Shown: piece by piece, positions 1 to 10,249 of the stretch | Position numbering within the stretch: position 1 is the first letter of the stretch | Layout: the number at the start of each line of letters is the position of its first letter | NCBI RefSeq assembly: GCF_030296055.1 | Contig: NZ_AP027370.1 | Coordinates: forward strand, 2,237,001 to 2,301,000 | DNA length: 64,000 bases | Direction: 5' to 3' | From: Hydrogenimonas cancrithermarum | GTDB taxonomy: Bacteria > Campylobacterota > Campylobacteria > Campylobacterales > Hydrogenimonadaceae | Program-made: the position numbers and the translations under genes | Notes under the pieces: model-generated | The model's input: the letters and a program-made list of their open reading frames with translations, nothing else | Told to the model about the DNA's origin: nothing | Database searches by the model: none

Positions 1-1
1 T

Positions 2-658
2 GTGAACCTTTCGACGATCAGCGGCGAGGAGCGTCACGGTATCGTTCACCGCCTGGACAAAGAGACGAGCGGTGCGATGGTGGTTGCGAAGAACAATGCC
101 GCCCATGAAAAGCTTTCGAGGCAATTGCAGAACAAAACGATGGGGCGTTACTATGTCGCGGTCATCGATTATCCTCTCAAAAGTTCGGGGATTGTCGAAG
201 GGCCGATCGCCCGCAACCCCTCCAACCGTCTGAAGATGGGGATCGTCAATGGTGGGAAAGCGGCGAAAACAGAATTTCGGAAACTTCTGGAAAGTCCGAA
301 GGAACGATACGAGCTGATCGCCGCCAAACTCTACACGGGGCGTACCCACCAGATCCGTGTCCATCTCACTTCGATCGGCCGTCACATCGCAGGTGACAGT
401 TTATACGGTTTTAAGAGCCGGGGCGGTAAAATAGAACGCATTTTGCTGCATGCCTATATACTCTATCTTGACCATCCCGAAACGGGCGAACCGATGCAGT
501 TTACAGCCCCGATACCGGTCGATATGAAAACAGCCTGTGAAAGTTTTTTTGAGAAGGAGAAATTAGATGAAATATTGGATCCGTGCGCTCTGCTTCGGCG
601 CTTTGATGATGATTGCAAGCGGCTGCGCACCCAAGAGCCTGAGCCAGGAGGCTCCTAA
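2..658 (+). CDS. RluA-family rRNA pseudouridine synthase, 5' truncated by window edge
   Basis: Isomerises uridine to pseudouridine in ribosomal RNA. The visible 218 residues hold the RluA-family catalytic motif HRLDKETSG near the left edge, with the catalytic Asp, and downstream family segments such as GRTHQIRVH. The reading frame is open to the window edge, so the N-terminus (and any S4 domain) lies outside. The last ~30 codons overlap the next gene by 92 nt in another frame. That tail is rich in Arg and Pro and does not look like a conserved domain, so it may be a read-on after loss of an older stop. The exact target (RluA, C or D type) cannot be told from this part. Confidence 0.9.
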   Translation: MNLSTISGEERHGIVHRLDKETSGAMVVAKNNAAHEKLSRQLQNKTMGRYYVAVIDYPLKSSGIVEGPIARNPSNRLKMGIVNGGKAAKTEFRKLLESPKERYELIAAKLYTGRTHQIRVHLTSIGRHIAGDSLYGFKSRGGKIERILLHAYILYLDHPETGEPMQFTAPIPVDMKTACESFFEKEKLDEILDPCALLRRFDDDCKRLRTQEPEPGGS

Positions 659-1820
659 AATCCTGCCCAACCTTCCGACGGTCGAATCGATCAAGACGCT
701 CAGCAGCATGACGGCAGTGGGCTTCGAATGGAAAATGGTACCTTCATCGCAGATCGCTGGCTACAGGCTCTACCGTATGGAACCGAATGCAACACAGAAG
801 AGACTCAAGCGTGTGGCACAAATCGACGACAGGTACAGTTCCCACTACGTCGATGTCAAATTGAAACCGGGTATAGAATACATCTATCAGATGTCAACGT
901 TCAACGAAGAGGGATTCGAGTCGAAACAGTCCGAACCCGTACGCGTTCGAACCAAACCGATGGTCAAATCGGTCAGTTTCGTACGTGCCATCACCGATCT
1001 TCCAAAGCGGATCAAGCTGATCTGGCGCCCGCATCAGGATCTGCGAGTTACCGGCTATGTCGTCGAGCGTGCACGGGTCACGGAGCCGGATAAATGGAAA
1101 AAAATAGCGGAAGTCCCCAATCGCCTGAGTGCCGAATATATCGACAAAGATCTTGGAAACGGGGAAATCTATATCTACCGGGTCCGCGTCAAGCTCTGCA
1201 ATGGGCTGACGTCCGGTCCGAGCACGGCCGTGAAGGCTATTACCAAGCCGCTTCCGAAGCCGCCGACGGATCTGAAAGCCACGTTTGACCTGCCTAGAAA
1301 GATCCATTTGGAGTGGCAGCCGAGCCCGACGCAGGATGTGGTTTACTACAAAGTCTACCGTAGCCCGTTCAATATGGGATTTTATAGCTACCGCGCCAAA
1401 ACGGATAAAACCTTTTTTGACGATGTCGTCGACGATGATGGAAAAATATACTATTACAAAATTTCGGCGGTCGACAAAGACGGGTTGGAGAGCCCGATAC
1501 CGGAAACGCCTGTCATGGGAAGCACGCTGGTCAAACCGAGTGCACCGACGATCACCGCTGCGAAAGTCGCTTTCAATCAGGCGATCATTCTTTGGGAGCC
1601 GGGTGATTCCCGTGCCGACAGATACGATGTCATCCGAACCGAATGGGAAGGCCTGACCAGGAAAAAGCGTGTCTTTAAAAATATCTACGGAACCAAGTTC
1701 GTCGACAAATTCATGAAACCCGGTGTCAAATATACCTACCGGGTTGTCGAAATCGACAAAAACGGGCTACGGTCGGAGCCCTCCGAGCCGGTTGAACTCT
1801 ACATCGCGACGAAAGAGTAA
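567..1820 (+). CDS. Fibronectin type III repeat lipoprotein
   Basis: A 417-residue envelope lipoprotein. The N-terminus has a short hydrophobic signal ending in a lipobox (IASGC, Cys20). The rest is four successive fibronectin-III modules, roughly residues 45-130, 135-225, 230-320 and 325-415. Each ends with the Tyr-rich strand typical of the fold (for example YIYRVR, YYYKIS, YTYRVV). FN3 modules are binding or spacer units, so a scaffold role on the periplasmic or outer membrane is inferred; no catalytic motif is seen. The start ATG follows a strong GAAGGAGA site, although it lies inside the upstream synthase frame. It is followed after 8 nt by trmB. Confidence 0.85.
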   Translation: MKYWIRALCFGALMMIASGCAPKSLSQEAPKILPNLPTVESIKTLSSMTAVGFEWKMVPSSQIAGYRLYRMEPNATQKRLKRVAQIDDRYSSHYVDVKLKPGIEYIYQMSTFNEEGFESKQSEPVRVRTKPMVKSVSFVRAITDLPKRIKLIWRPHQDLRVTGYVVERARVTEPDKWKKIAEVPNRLSAEYIDKDLGNGEIYIYRVRVKLCNGLTSGPSTAVKAITKPLPKPPTDLKATFDLPRKIHLEWQPSPTQDVVYYKVYRSPFNMGFYSYRAKTDKTFFDDVVDDDGKIYYYKISAVDKDGLESPIPETPVMGSTLVKPSAPTITAAKVAFNQAIILWEPGDSRADRYDVIRTEWEGLTRKKRVFKNIYGTKFVDKFMKPGVKYTYRVVEIDKNGLRSEPSEPVELYIATKE

Positions 1821-1828
1821 CGTAGTCG

Positions 1829-3004
1829 ATGCCCCATATTCGTATAAAATCTTTCGACCTTTCGAAAATACCGTTTGAAAGGGAGGATGTCCGTTTCGAA
1901 TGGTACGCCGAAAATCTCCAAAGTGCGGGGGAAGGGCTCGTGGGAGTGCGTGTTTCGAATATCCCTTTTTTACTGCAGGTAAAGCCCAAAGGTGATAGTG
2001 TTCTGCTCAAAGCGGAAAAGATATCCCGTCCTTCTCCAAATACATTGGTCAAAAAGGCACTTCATGCCTATATCGAAGAGGCGAGGCCGCAACTTCTCTA
2101 CTCCAACATCGCCAATGTCGACCAGGCTGTGCTGAAAGAGCCGCTGCCCTGCCTCAAAGAGATCGCCACATTCGATGCATCATCTCTTCCTGAAAAACCG
2201 CTTTGGATCGAGATCGGTTTTGGAAGCGGACGGCATCTGCTTCATCAGGCACAAAAACATCCGGATGTCCATCTGATAGGACTCGAAATACACAGGCCAT
2301 CCCTCGAACAGGTGATGCGCCGTATCGATCTCGAAAAGCTCGAGAATGTCTGGGTGATCGACTACGATGCAAGGCTCTTCATGGAGCTGCTGCCAAGTAA
2401 TCGTGTCGAGCGGATTTTTGTCCATTTCCCCGTACCATGGGACAAGAAGCCGCATCGGCGTGTCATTTCCGAAAGCTTTCTCGAAGAGGCGTCGAGGGTT
2501 CTCTCACCCGGTGGAACGCTCGAACTCAGGACCGATAGCGAAAACTATTTTCGCTATGCGATGGAGGTTTTTACAAAACCCGAACAGGTCAGGCTCAGAC
2601 TCGAAAAAAATCTCGAAGCAGCCGTCCGGAGCAAATATGAAGAGCGATGGCTGCGCATGGAAAAAAATATTTACGAGATTCATGTCGAGTCGCTCGAGAG
2701 ATCGCCTGAACGAAGTGTCGAGATAGATTTCGGCTTTCCGGAGGGTGCCTCTATCTCGAAACTTTTCGAAAACCGGCCTCCGAAAGCTTTTCTGACGCCG
2801 GAGTGTTTCGTACATGTCGAACGCTTCTACGCCATCAACGAAGAGGATGGCCTCATCCGTGTCTCTTTGGGAAGTTTCGACAGGCCCGAGCACAAATTTA
2901 TCCTGATACAGAACGGAAAAGCCTCCTACTACCCGCATCCGCCGGTTGCAACGCAGACCAACCGGAAGGCGCATGAAATCCTTCGGGAGTGGTTCCATGC
3001 CTAA
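1829..3004 (+). CDS. trmB: tRNA (guanine-N7-)-methyltransferase TrmB, long form
   Basis: Methylates N7 of guanosine 46 in the tRNA variable loop with S-adenosylmethionine. The SAM-binding glycine motif (IEIGFGSGRHLL) is near residue 130, and the family motif HFPVPWDKK, a variant of HFPDPWPKK, follows around residue 200. At 391 residues it is far longer than the ~240-residue E. coli enzyme. It has ~120 extra residues in front of the fold and ~100 behind, as is usual for Campylobacterota. It overlaps ftsE by 8 nt and is probably co-transcribed with it. Confidence 0.93.
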   Translation: MPHIRIKSFDLSKIPFEREDVRFEWYAENLQSAGEGLVGVRVSNIPFLLQVKPKGDSVLLKAEKISRPSPNTLVKKALHAYIEEARPQLLYSNIANVDQAVLKEPLPCLKEIATFDASSLPEKPLWIEIGFGSGRHLLHQAQKHPDVHLIGLEIHRPSLEQVMRRIDLEKLENVWVIDYDARLFMELLPSNRVERIFVHFPVPWDKKPHRRVISESFLEEASRVLSPGGTLELRTDSENYFRYAMEVFTKPEQVRLRLEKNLEAAVRSKYEERWLRMEKNIYEIHVESLERSPERSVEIDFGFPEGASISKLFENRPPKAFLTPECFVHVERFYAINEEDGLIRVSLGSFDRPEHKFILIQNGKASYYPHPPVATQTNRKAHEILREWFHA

Positions 3005-3668
3005 TGTGGTGGAGGCGCAGAGCGTCAAACTCGCCTATCCGCGCCACGAACCGGTGATAAAAGATGCCACGTTCACCGTTGAAACGGGAGAGTTCGTTTT
3101 CATTACCGGTGCAAGCGGCAGCGGAAAATCGACACTGCTCAAGTCGATGTACGGTGCCATGGAGATCGGCGGTGGGGGGATGTCCGTCGGAGGGATCGAT
3201 ATGCGCTCGATCTCGGGATCGAAGCTTTACAAACTGCGCAGACATATAGGCATCGTTTTTCAAGACTACAAGCTGATTAGGGAGTGGAGTGTCGAAAAGA
3301 ATGTGATGCTGCCGCTTATCATCGCGGGATTTCCGAAAGATGTCTGCCGTGCCCAGGCCCAGAAACTTCTCGCCCATGTCAAGCTTTCGCACAAAGCGGA
3401 CAAGTATCCTCTGGAACTCAGTGGCGGCGAGCAGCAGCGGGTCGCGATGGCGAGAGCGCTTGCCCACAACCCTTTTTTGATCTTGGCCGATGAGCCGACC
3501 GGCAATCTCGACGATTACTCCTCCCAGGTGGTGTGGGAACTGCTGGAACGGGCCAACGAGGAGCTCGAAACGACGATTCTGGTTGTAACCCATCACATTC
3601 CCGAAATGTTCAGTGCGGACTATCGGCATCTGATGATCGAAAACGGAGTTCTCTATGAAATCCGTTAG
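2997..3668 (+). CDS. ftsE: Cell division ATP-binding protein FtsE
   Basis: ATPase of the FtsEX complex, which couples ATP hydrolysis at the septum to activation of peptidoglycan hydrolases. At 223 residues it shows Walker [10 protein letters not shown] at residues 38-46, the ABC signature LSGGEQQR near 138 and Walker [13 protein letters not shown] near 160. An in-frame ATG lies 51 nt upstream, but the start at MPNVVEAQ fits the family length and keeps only a short overlap with trmB. Its end overlaps the start of ftsX by 14 nt, as in other ftsEX pairs. Confidence 0.95.
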   Translation: MPNVVEAQSVKLAYPRHEPVIKDATFTVETGEFVFITGASGSGKSTLLKSMYGAMEIGGGGMSVGGIDMRSISGSKLYKLRRHIGIVFQDYKLIREWSVEKNVMLPLIIAGFPKDVCRAQAQKLLAHVKLSHKADKYPLELSGGEQQRVAMARALAHNPFLILADEPTGNLDDYSSQVVWELLERANEELETTILVVTHHIPEMFSADYRHLMIENGVLYEIR

Positions 3669-4467
3669 AAACCATCTCGCTCTCATTCTCCCTCTGTTTG
3701 CGATACTCTTCGCCGTCGAGTATCTGCTTGTTCTCGAGAGAGTCGTTCAGGCATACGAGAACCGTCTCAAAGAGCAGTACAGTGTCATCGTCGTGGCGGA
3801 CAGAAGTGTGAAAAGCGATACGATCGGCCGGGTAAACGGTCTCATCGAAAATGTCGAGCCTGTCGATGCGGAAAAAGTGCTGATGCGAATTCGAAAGCAG
3901 GTGAGCAAGGAGAGTTTGGAGAAGCTTCAGGCGGTGATGCCGGCTTTCTATACGGTCAAATTGCGGCGCTACCCCGACAAGAAGAGCCTGGAGCGTTTGA
4001 AAAACGATCTGTTGTCGCTCGAAGGCGTCAAACGTGTAAAGGTGTTCGAAAAGGTTCACGACCCGCTCTATGCGATGCTCGCGTTCATGAAAAGCAATGT
4101 TCTCGTCTTCGCCATCCTTCTTGGAATAACCGGTTTCCTGCTCATAATAAAGCAGATGTATATATGGCAGCTCGAGCATAAAGAAAGAATGCAGATCATG
4201 GCACTTTTCGGTGCGCCTGTCTGGTTGCGAAGCGGCGTGCTCTTCCGGCTCGCCATCGTGGATGCGATCATCTCTTTGCTTCTTGCCGGTGCAATGACGC
4301 TCTATCTCATGACGAACAGTACCGTCAGATCGTTTCTTTATGAGATCGATATGCGAGTGGACAGTCTGGTAGGGTTCGACGATTTCGGCCTTCTCGCCGC
4401 CGTGGCACTGGGTATGGCACTTATGTGCGCCTTCTGGGTCGTCGTTCGTTTCAAAGAGGAGTCGTAA
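3655..4467 (+). CDS. ftsX: Cell division permease-like protein FtsX
   Basis: Membrane partner of FtsE, 270 residues. It has an N-terminal transmembrane helix (about residues 8-26), a periplasmic domain to about residue 135, then three further helices (about 142-163, 187-207 and 235-262), the four-helix FtsX plan. The periplasmic loop is expected to hold the hydrolase or its activator. The next gene, a coiled-coil M23-type protein, is the obvious partner. Overlap with ftsE points to coupled translation. Confidence 0.88.
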   Translation: MKSVRNHLALILPLFAILFAVEYLLVLERVVQAYENRLKEQYSVIVVADRSVKSDTIGRVNGLIENVEPVDAEKVLMRIRKQVSKESLEKLQAVMPAFYTVKLRRYPDKKSLERLKNDLLSLEGVKRVKVFEKVHDPLYAMLAFMKSNVLVFAILLGITGFLLIIKQMYIWQLEHKERMQIMALFGAPVWLRSGVLFRLAIVDAIISLLLAGAMTLYLMTNSTVRSFLYEIDMRVDSLVGFDDFGLLAAVALGMALMCAFWVVVRFKEES

Positions 4468-4472
4468 CGGGC

Positions 4473-5684
4473 ATGGGGGGCAAAATATTTCTTTTTCTGG
4501 TGATGCTCCTTCCTTTTCTTTCGGCCGCCACGATCGACAAAAAGATAGAACGCTCCAAAGCACGGCTGGCGAGTACCAAAAACGCCTTTGCGAATATGGA
4601 CAGAAAGCTCGCGAAAATTGCGAGGCAGATCGCCGCCAACCAGAAAAACCTCAGAAAACTCGACGAAACCATCGCGAAACTCGACAAAGAGATCGCCGTG
4701 AATGCAGTGCTTCTTGAAGAGGGTAAAAAACGCCTCGTCACCATCGAGTCCCAACTTCGAAAACTGAAGAAAGAGCGTCTCGAAAAAGAGCGTAAACTGG
4801 TCGACATGCTTGCCGACCGTTATGTAATCGAAGAGATCGTCCGAGACAAAGAGATGCAGTCTCCGGAGAACGTCATCGAATCGGAGCTTCTCGCCGCTTT
4901 GATCAAATCGGACAGTGAAGCGCTGAAATCGTTGCAGAGCTCCTACTTGAAGACGCTCAAACGGAGTGAAGCGCTGAATCGCGAAGCACAGCGGATCAAA
5001 GCGATGATCGTACGCTTGCAGAACCGGAAAAAAGAGGCGGCCAGGGAGAAGGAGCGGCGAAGCAGGCTGATGGCGAAGCTGGAAAAAGAGAAAAAGGCCT
5101 ACCAGTCCCGTCTTGAAAAGCTTCAAAAAGAGGAGAGCGATCTTAGAAAAACCCTGGCGAAGCTGAACATCTTGAAAAGAGAGTCCCTTTCACAGAGAAA
5201 AAAGAAAAAACAGACCAGTGTCGCCATCGCGAAGGGGGACAAACTGAAAGTCCGGACCATCGGCTCTTCCTACCAACGTCATGCCATCGGCCGGTATCGG
5301 GGAAAAAAGACGATATCGCCCGTCGGCAAAGCGAAAGTCGTCAAGAAGTTCGGCCCCTACGTCGATCCGGTTTACGGGATAAAAATATTCAACGAATCCG
5401 TGACGCTTCAGCCCTATAAAAAGAGGGCGAAGGTCAAAAATGTCCTCAATGGACGTGTCGTTTTCGTCAAAGATACGCCGATGCTCGGAAAAGTCGTTAT
5501 CATCGAACACAAGAACAATCTGCACACCATCTACGCGAAAATGGATAAAATCGCTCCGACGATCAAAGAGGGCAAGAAGATCAAAAAAGGGTACGTCATC
5601 GGCAGGGTGGAGAAGGAGTTGATGTTTGAAGTGACGCAGAAAAACCGACACATCAACCCCCTCGAGCTGATCCGCCTGAAATAG
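4473..5684 (+). CDS. EnvC-like murein hydrolase activator (coiled coil plus M23/LytM domain)
   Basis: 403 residues with a signal peptide (FLFLVMLLPFLSAA). A very long Lys/Glu/Leu-rich coiled coil follows (about residues 20-240), then a C-terminal LytM/peptidase-M23 fold (about 280-400). In the M23 region the zinc-ligand His and Asp positions look degenerate: the usual HxxxD and HxH patterns are not evident, apart from a VIIEHKNNLHTIYAKM segment. This suggests an activator rather than an active endopeptidase, as in EnvC. The frame extends 48 nt upstream inside ftsX, but the ATG used here gives a clean signal peptide. Its place 5 nt after ftsX supports a FtsEX-EnvC type system. Confidence 0.85.
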   Translation: MGGKIFLFLVMLLPFLSAATIDKKIERSKARLASTKNAFANMDRKLAKIARQIAANQKNLRKLDETIAKLDKEIAVNAVLLEEGKKRLVTIESQLRKLKKERLEKERKLVDMLADRYVIEEIVRDKEMQSPENVIESELLAALIKSDSEALKSLQSSYLKTLKRSEALNREAQRIKAMIVRLQNRKKEAAREKERRSRLMAKLEKEKKAYQSRLEKLQKEESDLRKTLAKLNILKRESLSQRKKKKQTSVAIAKGDKLKVRTIGSSYQRHAIGRYRGKKTISPVGKAKVVKKFGPYVDPVYGIKIFNESVTLQPYKKRAKVKNVLNGRVVFVKDTPMLGKVVIIEHKNNLHTIYAKMDKIAPTIKEGKKIKKGYVIGRVEKELMFEVTQKNRHINPLELIRLK

Positions 5685-5849
5685 GCTGGCGAGCCTTCGA
5701 CAAGATCCGCCAAAAGAGGAAAATAGAGGGTAAAAGCGATGATCGTTTCATTCGTTCCCACTCTCGATTGAAGTACCGTTCGGCGTGCGAAGTGTCGCTT
5801 GGAAAGAGAGTAGCGGAGAGTTTATATCTTTTTCAAAGTAATTTTTGGG

Positions 5850-6599
<750 letters not shown>

Positions 6600-6623
6600 A
6601 AAAATAAACTTCAGGAGATTAAG

Positions 6624-6836
6624 ATGAGATTGGAAAAAGTAGCGGCAAAAGCCCTGGAAAAAGCGAACTTCAACCGATACCTGCTTTCGGCAGCCGTATC
6701 CAAGCGTGCAAACGAATTGGCGGCAGGTGCCGAACCGATGATCGAAATGGATCCGAAAAAACACAAATACTCGGATATCGCCATTACGGAAATCGCGCAG
6801 GGGTTTATCAGGATAGAGGGTATGGAAGACAGCTAA
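6624..6836 (+). CDS. rpoZ: RNA polymerase omega subunit
   Basis: A 70-residue omega subunit, a small RNA polymerase assembly and stability factor that also carries a ppGpp site in proteobacteria. The N-terminal segment with NRYLLSAAVSKRANEL matches the conserved omega helix (normally RY.lv..aakRArql). It is preceded by a strong AGGAGA site. Its position directly before spoT is the same as in E. coli and most proteobacteria. Confidence 0.92.
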   Translation: MRLEKVAAKALEKANFNRYLLSAAVSKRANELAAGAEPMIEMDPKKHKYSDIAITEIAQGFIRIEGMEDS

Positions 6837-6845
6837 GGTCTGTTT

Positions 6846-9002
6846 GTGCATCCGGCATTGGAGCCTCTGCTCGATATTATCCGTGCGGTCAAGACGGTCG
6901 ATGAAGCGGAAACCATACTGTTCGATACGATTGAACCGACCGATGCAATCAGGCGTGCTTTGGATTTTGCCGGGGAGGCACATAAGGAACAGCTGAGAAA
7001 AAGCGGCGAACCCTATATCATCCATCCGATCCTTGTGGCGGCGATCACCGCTTCGATCAGCGAGGACGAGACAATGGTCCTGGCGGCACTTCTTCATGAT
7101 GTCGTGGAGGATACACCCTATACGATCGACGATATCGAGGAGCGCTTCGGCGAGGATGTCGCCTATCTGGTGGAGGGCCTTACGAAGATAGTCGAGATTC
7201 GCGACAGCGAGTTGGTTCCCTCCACATCCGACGAAAAACTGATCTCTTCCGCCCTCAGTTTCCGGAAGATGCTGATCTGTTCGATCGAGGACGTCAGGGT
7301 TCTGGTCATCAAGCTGTGTGACCGCCTTCACAATATGATGACGCTCGATGCACTTCCCGAGCCAAAACAGCACCGCATCGCCGAAGAGACACTCGTCGTC
7401 TATGCACCGATCGCACACCGTCTCGGTATCGCTGCGCTCAAAAACAAGCTGGAAGATCTCAGTTTCTACTATCTTTTCCCAAAAGAGTATGCCAAAATCG
7501 ATGCGTACATCCGTTCGCATCGTCAGGATTTTCAGATCAAACTCAACACTTTCATCTCGAAAGTCAAAACGCTGATGGTCCATAACGGATTCCACGCAGA
7601 CAGTTTCGAGATATTTGGCCGCGTAAAACATTACTACTCGATCTATCTGAAGATGCAGCGAAAAGGGATATCGATCGACGAGATTCTCGATCTTCTGGCG
7701 ATTCGGATTCTGGTCCCCGAACCGATCGATTGCTATCGCTCGCTAGGAACGCTGCATCTGAATTTCAAACCGCTGATCGCACGTTTCAAAGACTATGTGG
7801 CACTTCCGAAAGAGAATGGCTACCAGACACTGCATACGACAGTCTTTGACGATACGTCGATCATCGAGGCGCAGATTCGTACATTCGAAATGCACAAAAC
7901 TGCCGAATTCGGCATCGCGGCTCACTGGAAGTACAAACTCGGCGAGTCTTTGATCAACATCGAATGGTTGAAAAACCTGCAGTACCAGAACGAATCGATC
8001 GAAGAGTTTTACGAGCTCGTCAAAAACGATCTCTACAGCGAGGATATCAGCGTCTTCACTCCCGCGGGCGATCAGATTACGTTGCCAAGGGGCGCTACGG
8101 TTCTCGATTTCGCCTATGCGGTCCATACACAAGTCGGTGAACGTGCGAGTGCCGCACTCGTCAACAAACAGCCCTCTTCGCTTTTGAGCGAGTTGAAAAA
8201 TGGTGACCTCGTCCGGATAATCACGGCCGATCATCCCATTTATCACTGTACCTGGATCGACGCGGTCAAAACCTCCCGTGCCAAGAGCCATATGCGTACC
8301 CGCTGTAACCAGCGCCGCAAAGAGATCGACCGGATGAGTGCCGTCAATATCCTCTCCGCGACCCTGGGCCTGCCGGCCGAAAAAACGGAAGCGTGGATCG
8401 AAGAACAGGGACTTGCGGAACAGATTTACCGCGTTGCGAGGGAGTTAAGTTTCTACAAAGAGGTCATTCATCGCTTTTTGGATACGAAAAAAGAGAAGTC
8501 GATCCTTTCGTCGATTTTCCAGCGCCCGTACCGGCGCCTCAAACGGTTCGATTTCGAAAATTTCGTCATCTATTCGACGGAGAGTGTCAACAGTGTCGAG
8601 TTCGACTACTGCTGCCATCCCAAAAGGGGAGACCCTATTGTCGCATTCAAGCTGGGAAACAAGGCCGTCGTCCACCACAAGTTTTGCGAAAAGGCCTACA
8701 CACTCATTCAAAAACGGACGCCGATGCTGTTCGTCGAATGGAGCGAGAACAGAATGCAGCGCTACCGTCTTCTGGTAACGCTCAAAGACGAGAAAGGGGC
8801 TTTGGCGAAACTTCTTGCCTACCTGGCGAAGATCGATAGCAACATCATTTCGATCAAGCTGGGGGATGGAACGTCCCAGAGCAATCTGTGCGAAGTGATT
8901 TTCGAAAGCAAAGAGCACGACCAAAATCATCTCAAAAAGATCATAGAACGCCATTTCAAAGTGATCGAACTGGTGAGCCTCACCGATGCGTACAAACAAT
9001 AG
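6846..9002 (+). CDS. spoT: Bifunctional (p)ppGpp synthetase/hydrolase, RelA/SpoT family
   Basis: The single long RSH enzyme of the stringent response, 718 residues. Order: HD hydrolase domain with intact HDVVEDT (about residue 80), synthetase domain with RIKHYYS-type and ENGYQTLHT segments (about 230-350), TGS domain (about 390-450) and C-terminal ACT domain (about 640-710). Both catalytic domains look intact, so it should make and degrade (p)ppGpp. The start is GTG, 9 nt after rpoZ. Confidence 0.95.
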   Translation: MHPALEPLLDIIRAVKTVDEAETILFDTIEPTDAIRRALDFAGEAHKEQLRKSGEPYIIHPILVAAITASISEDETMVLAALLHDVVEDTPYTIDDIEERFGEDVAYLVEGLTKIVEIRDSELVPSTSDEKLISSALSFRKMLICSIEDVRVLVIKLCDRLHNMMTLDALPEPKQHRIAEETLVVYAPIAHRLGIAALKNKLEDLSFYYLFPKEYAKIDAYIRSHRQDFQIKLNTFISKVKTLMVHNGFHADSFEIFGRVKHYYSIYLKMQRKGISIDEILDLLAIRILVPEPIDCYRSLGTLHLNFKPLIARFKDYVALPKENGYQTLHTTVFDDTSIIEAQIRTFEMHKTAEFGIAAHWKYKLGESLINIEWLKNLQYQNESIEEFYELVKNDLYSEDISVFTPAGDQITLPRGATVLDFAYAVHTQVGERASAALVNKQPSSLLSELKNGDLVRIITADHPIYHCTWIDAVKTSRAKSHMRTRCNQRRKEIDRMSAVNILSATLGLPAEKTEAWIEEQGLAEQIYRVARELSFYKEVIHRFLDTKKEKSILSSIFQRPYRRLKRFDFENFVIYSTESVNSVEFDYCCHPKRGDPIVAFKLGNKAVVHHKFCEKAYTLIQKRTPMLFVEWSENRMQRYRLLVTLKDEKGALAKLLAYLAKIDSNIISIKLGDGTSQSNLCEVIFESKEHDQNHLKKIIERHFKVIELVSLTDAYKQ

Positions 9003-9016
9003 CAGGAAGGAAAGAA

Positions 9017-10249
9017 ATGGAGGAAAATCGCGCAATGGAAAACGATAAAATGATAGAAGAAGCTTTAAACGAGATCAAACGCGGAGCTGCGGAGATCATC
9101 ACCGACGAACAGATCGAAAAACTGCTGAAACGCTATTACGAAACAGGTGAACCCTACTATGTCAAAGCCGGCTTCGACCCGACGGCGCCCGACTTGCATC
9201 TGGGCCATACGGTTTTGCTGCAGAAACTGGCAACGTTTCAGAAGTATGGAGGGATCGTTCAGTTTCTGATCGGAGATTTTACCGGTATGATCGGGGATCC
9301 GACCGGAAAGAGCCAGACGCGAAAGAAACTGACCCAGGAAGAGGTGAAAGCCAACGCCAAAAGTTATGAAGAGCAGGTTTTCAAAATTTTGGACCCGGAA
9401 AAGACGGTCGTCGTTTTCAACAGCGATTGGCTCGGCAAACTGAGCAGTTACGAGATGATCGAACTCGCCTCCAAACGCACCGTGGCCCGAATGCTCGAGC
9501 GTGACGATTTCGAGAAGCGTTTCAAAAGCGGGCAGGATATCTCTTTGTACGAATTTTTCTATCCGCTCTTCCAGGGCTACGACAGCGTCGTACTCAAAAG
9601 CGATATCGAGATCGGCGGAACCGATCAAAAGTTCAACCTCCTGATGGGACGTCATCTGCAGCGCGCCTACAATGTCGGCAAAGAGCAAGTGGTCTTGATG
9701 ATGCCGATTCTAGAAGGCCTCGACGGGGTTCAGAAGATGAGCAAGTCACTCGGAAACTTCATCGGTGTCGCGGAAGACCCGAACACGATGTTCGCCAAAG
9801 TGATGAGTGTCAGCGACGATCTGATGTGGCGCTATTACGAACTGCTGAGTGCACGTTCGCTCGGAGAGATTGCACAGATGAAAGCGGATGTCGAAAGCGG
9901 AAAACTTCATCCCAAGCGTGCAAAGGAGATGCTTGCCGAAGAGATCGTCGAGCGTTTCCACGACAAAGAAGCGGCGCTGGCGGCGTGTGAAGAGTTCAAC
10001 AAGGTCTTCAAACAAAAAGACCTTCCCACCGATATGCCCGAATACGAGATCGAAGGACCGATCTGGATCGCCAAGGCGTTGGTCGAAGCGAAACTCGAAC
10101 CCTCCACCTCACAGGCCAGGCGTGACCTTCAAGCCGGTGCTGTACGTATCGATCAGGAGAAGGTGAACGACAAAGACTTGCAATTGGAAGCGGGAGATTA
10201 TATACTTCAAGTTGGAAAGAAAAAATTTGCAAAAGTGAAGGTGAAATAG
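9017..10249 (+). CDS. tyrS: Tyrosyl-tRNA synthetase
   Basis: Charges tRNA-Tyr; class I synthetase of 410 residues. It shows the HIGH variant HLGH (in [10 protein letters not shown]), KMSKS in QKMSKSLGN near residue 240 and a C-terminal S4 RNA-binding domain (about 345-405). The frame is open 129 nt upstream inside spoT, but the ATG chosen has AGGAAGG seven nt ahead and gives the usual length. Its stop overlaps the next GTG start by 1 nt. Confidence 0.95.
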   Translation: MEENRAMENDKMIEEALNEIKRGAAEIITDEQIEKLLKRYYETGEPYYVKAGFDPTAPDLHLGHTVLLQKLATFQKYGGIVQFLIGDFTGMIGDPTGKSQTRKKLTQEEVKANAKSYEEQVFKILDPEKTVVVFNSDWLGKLSSYEMIELASKRTVARMLERDDFEKRFKSGQDISLYEFFYPLFQGYDSVVLKSDIEIGGTDQKFNLLMGRHLQRAYNVGKEQVVLMMPILEGLDGVQKMSKSLGNFIGVAEDPNTMFAKVMSVSDDLMWRYYELLSARSLGEIAQMKADVESGKLHPKRAKEMLAEEIVERFHDKEAALAACEEFNKVFKQKDLPTDMPEYEIEGPIWIAKALVEAKLEPSTSQARRDLQAGAVRIDQEKVNDKDLQLEAGDYILQVGKKKFAKVKVK

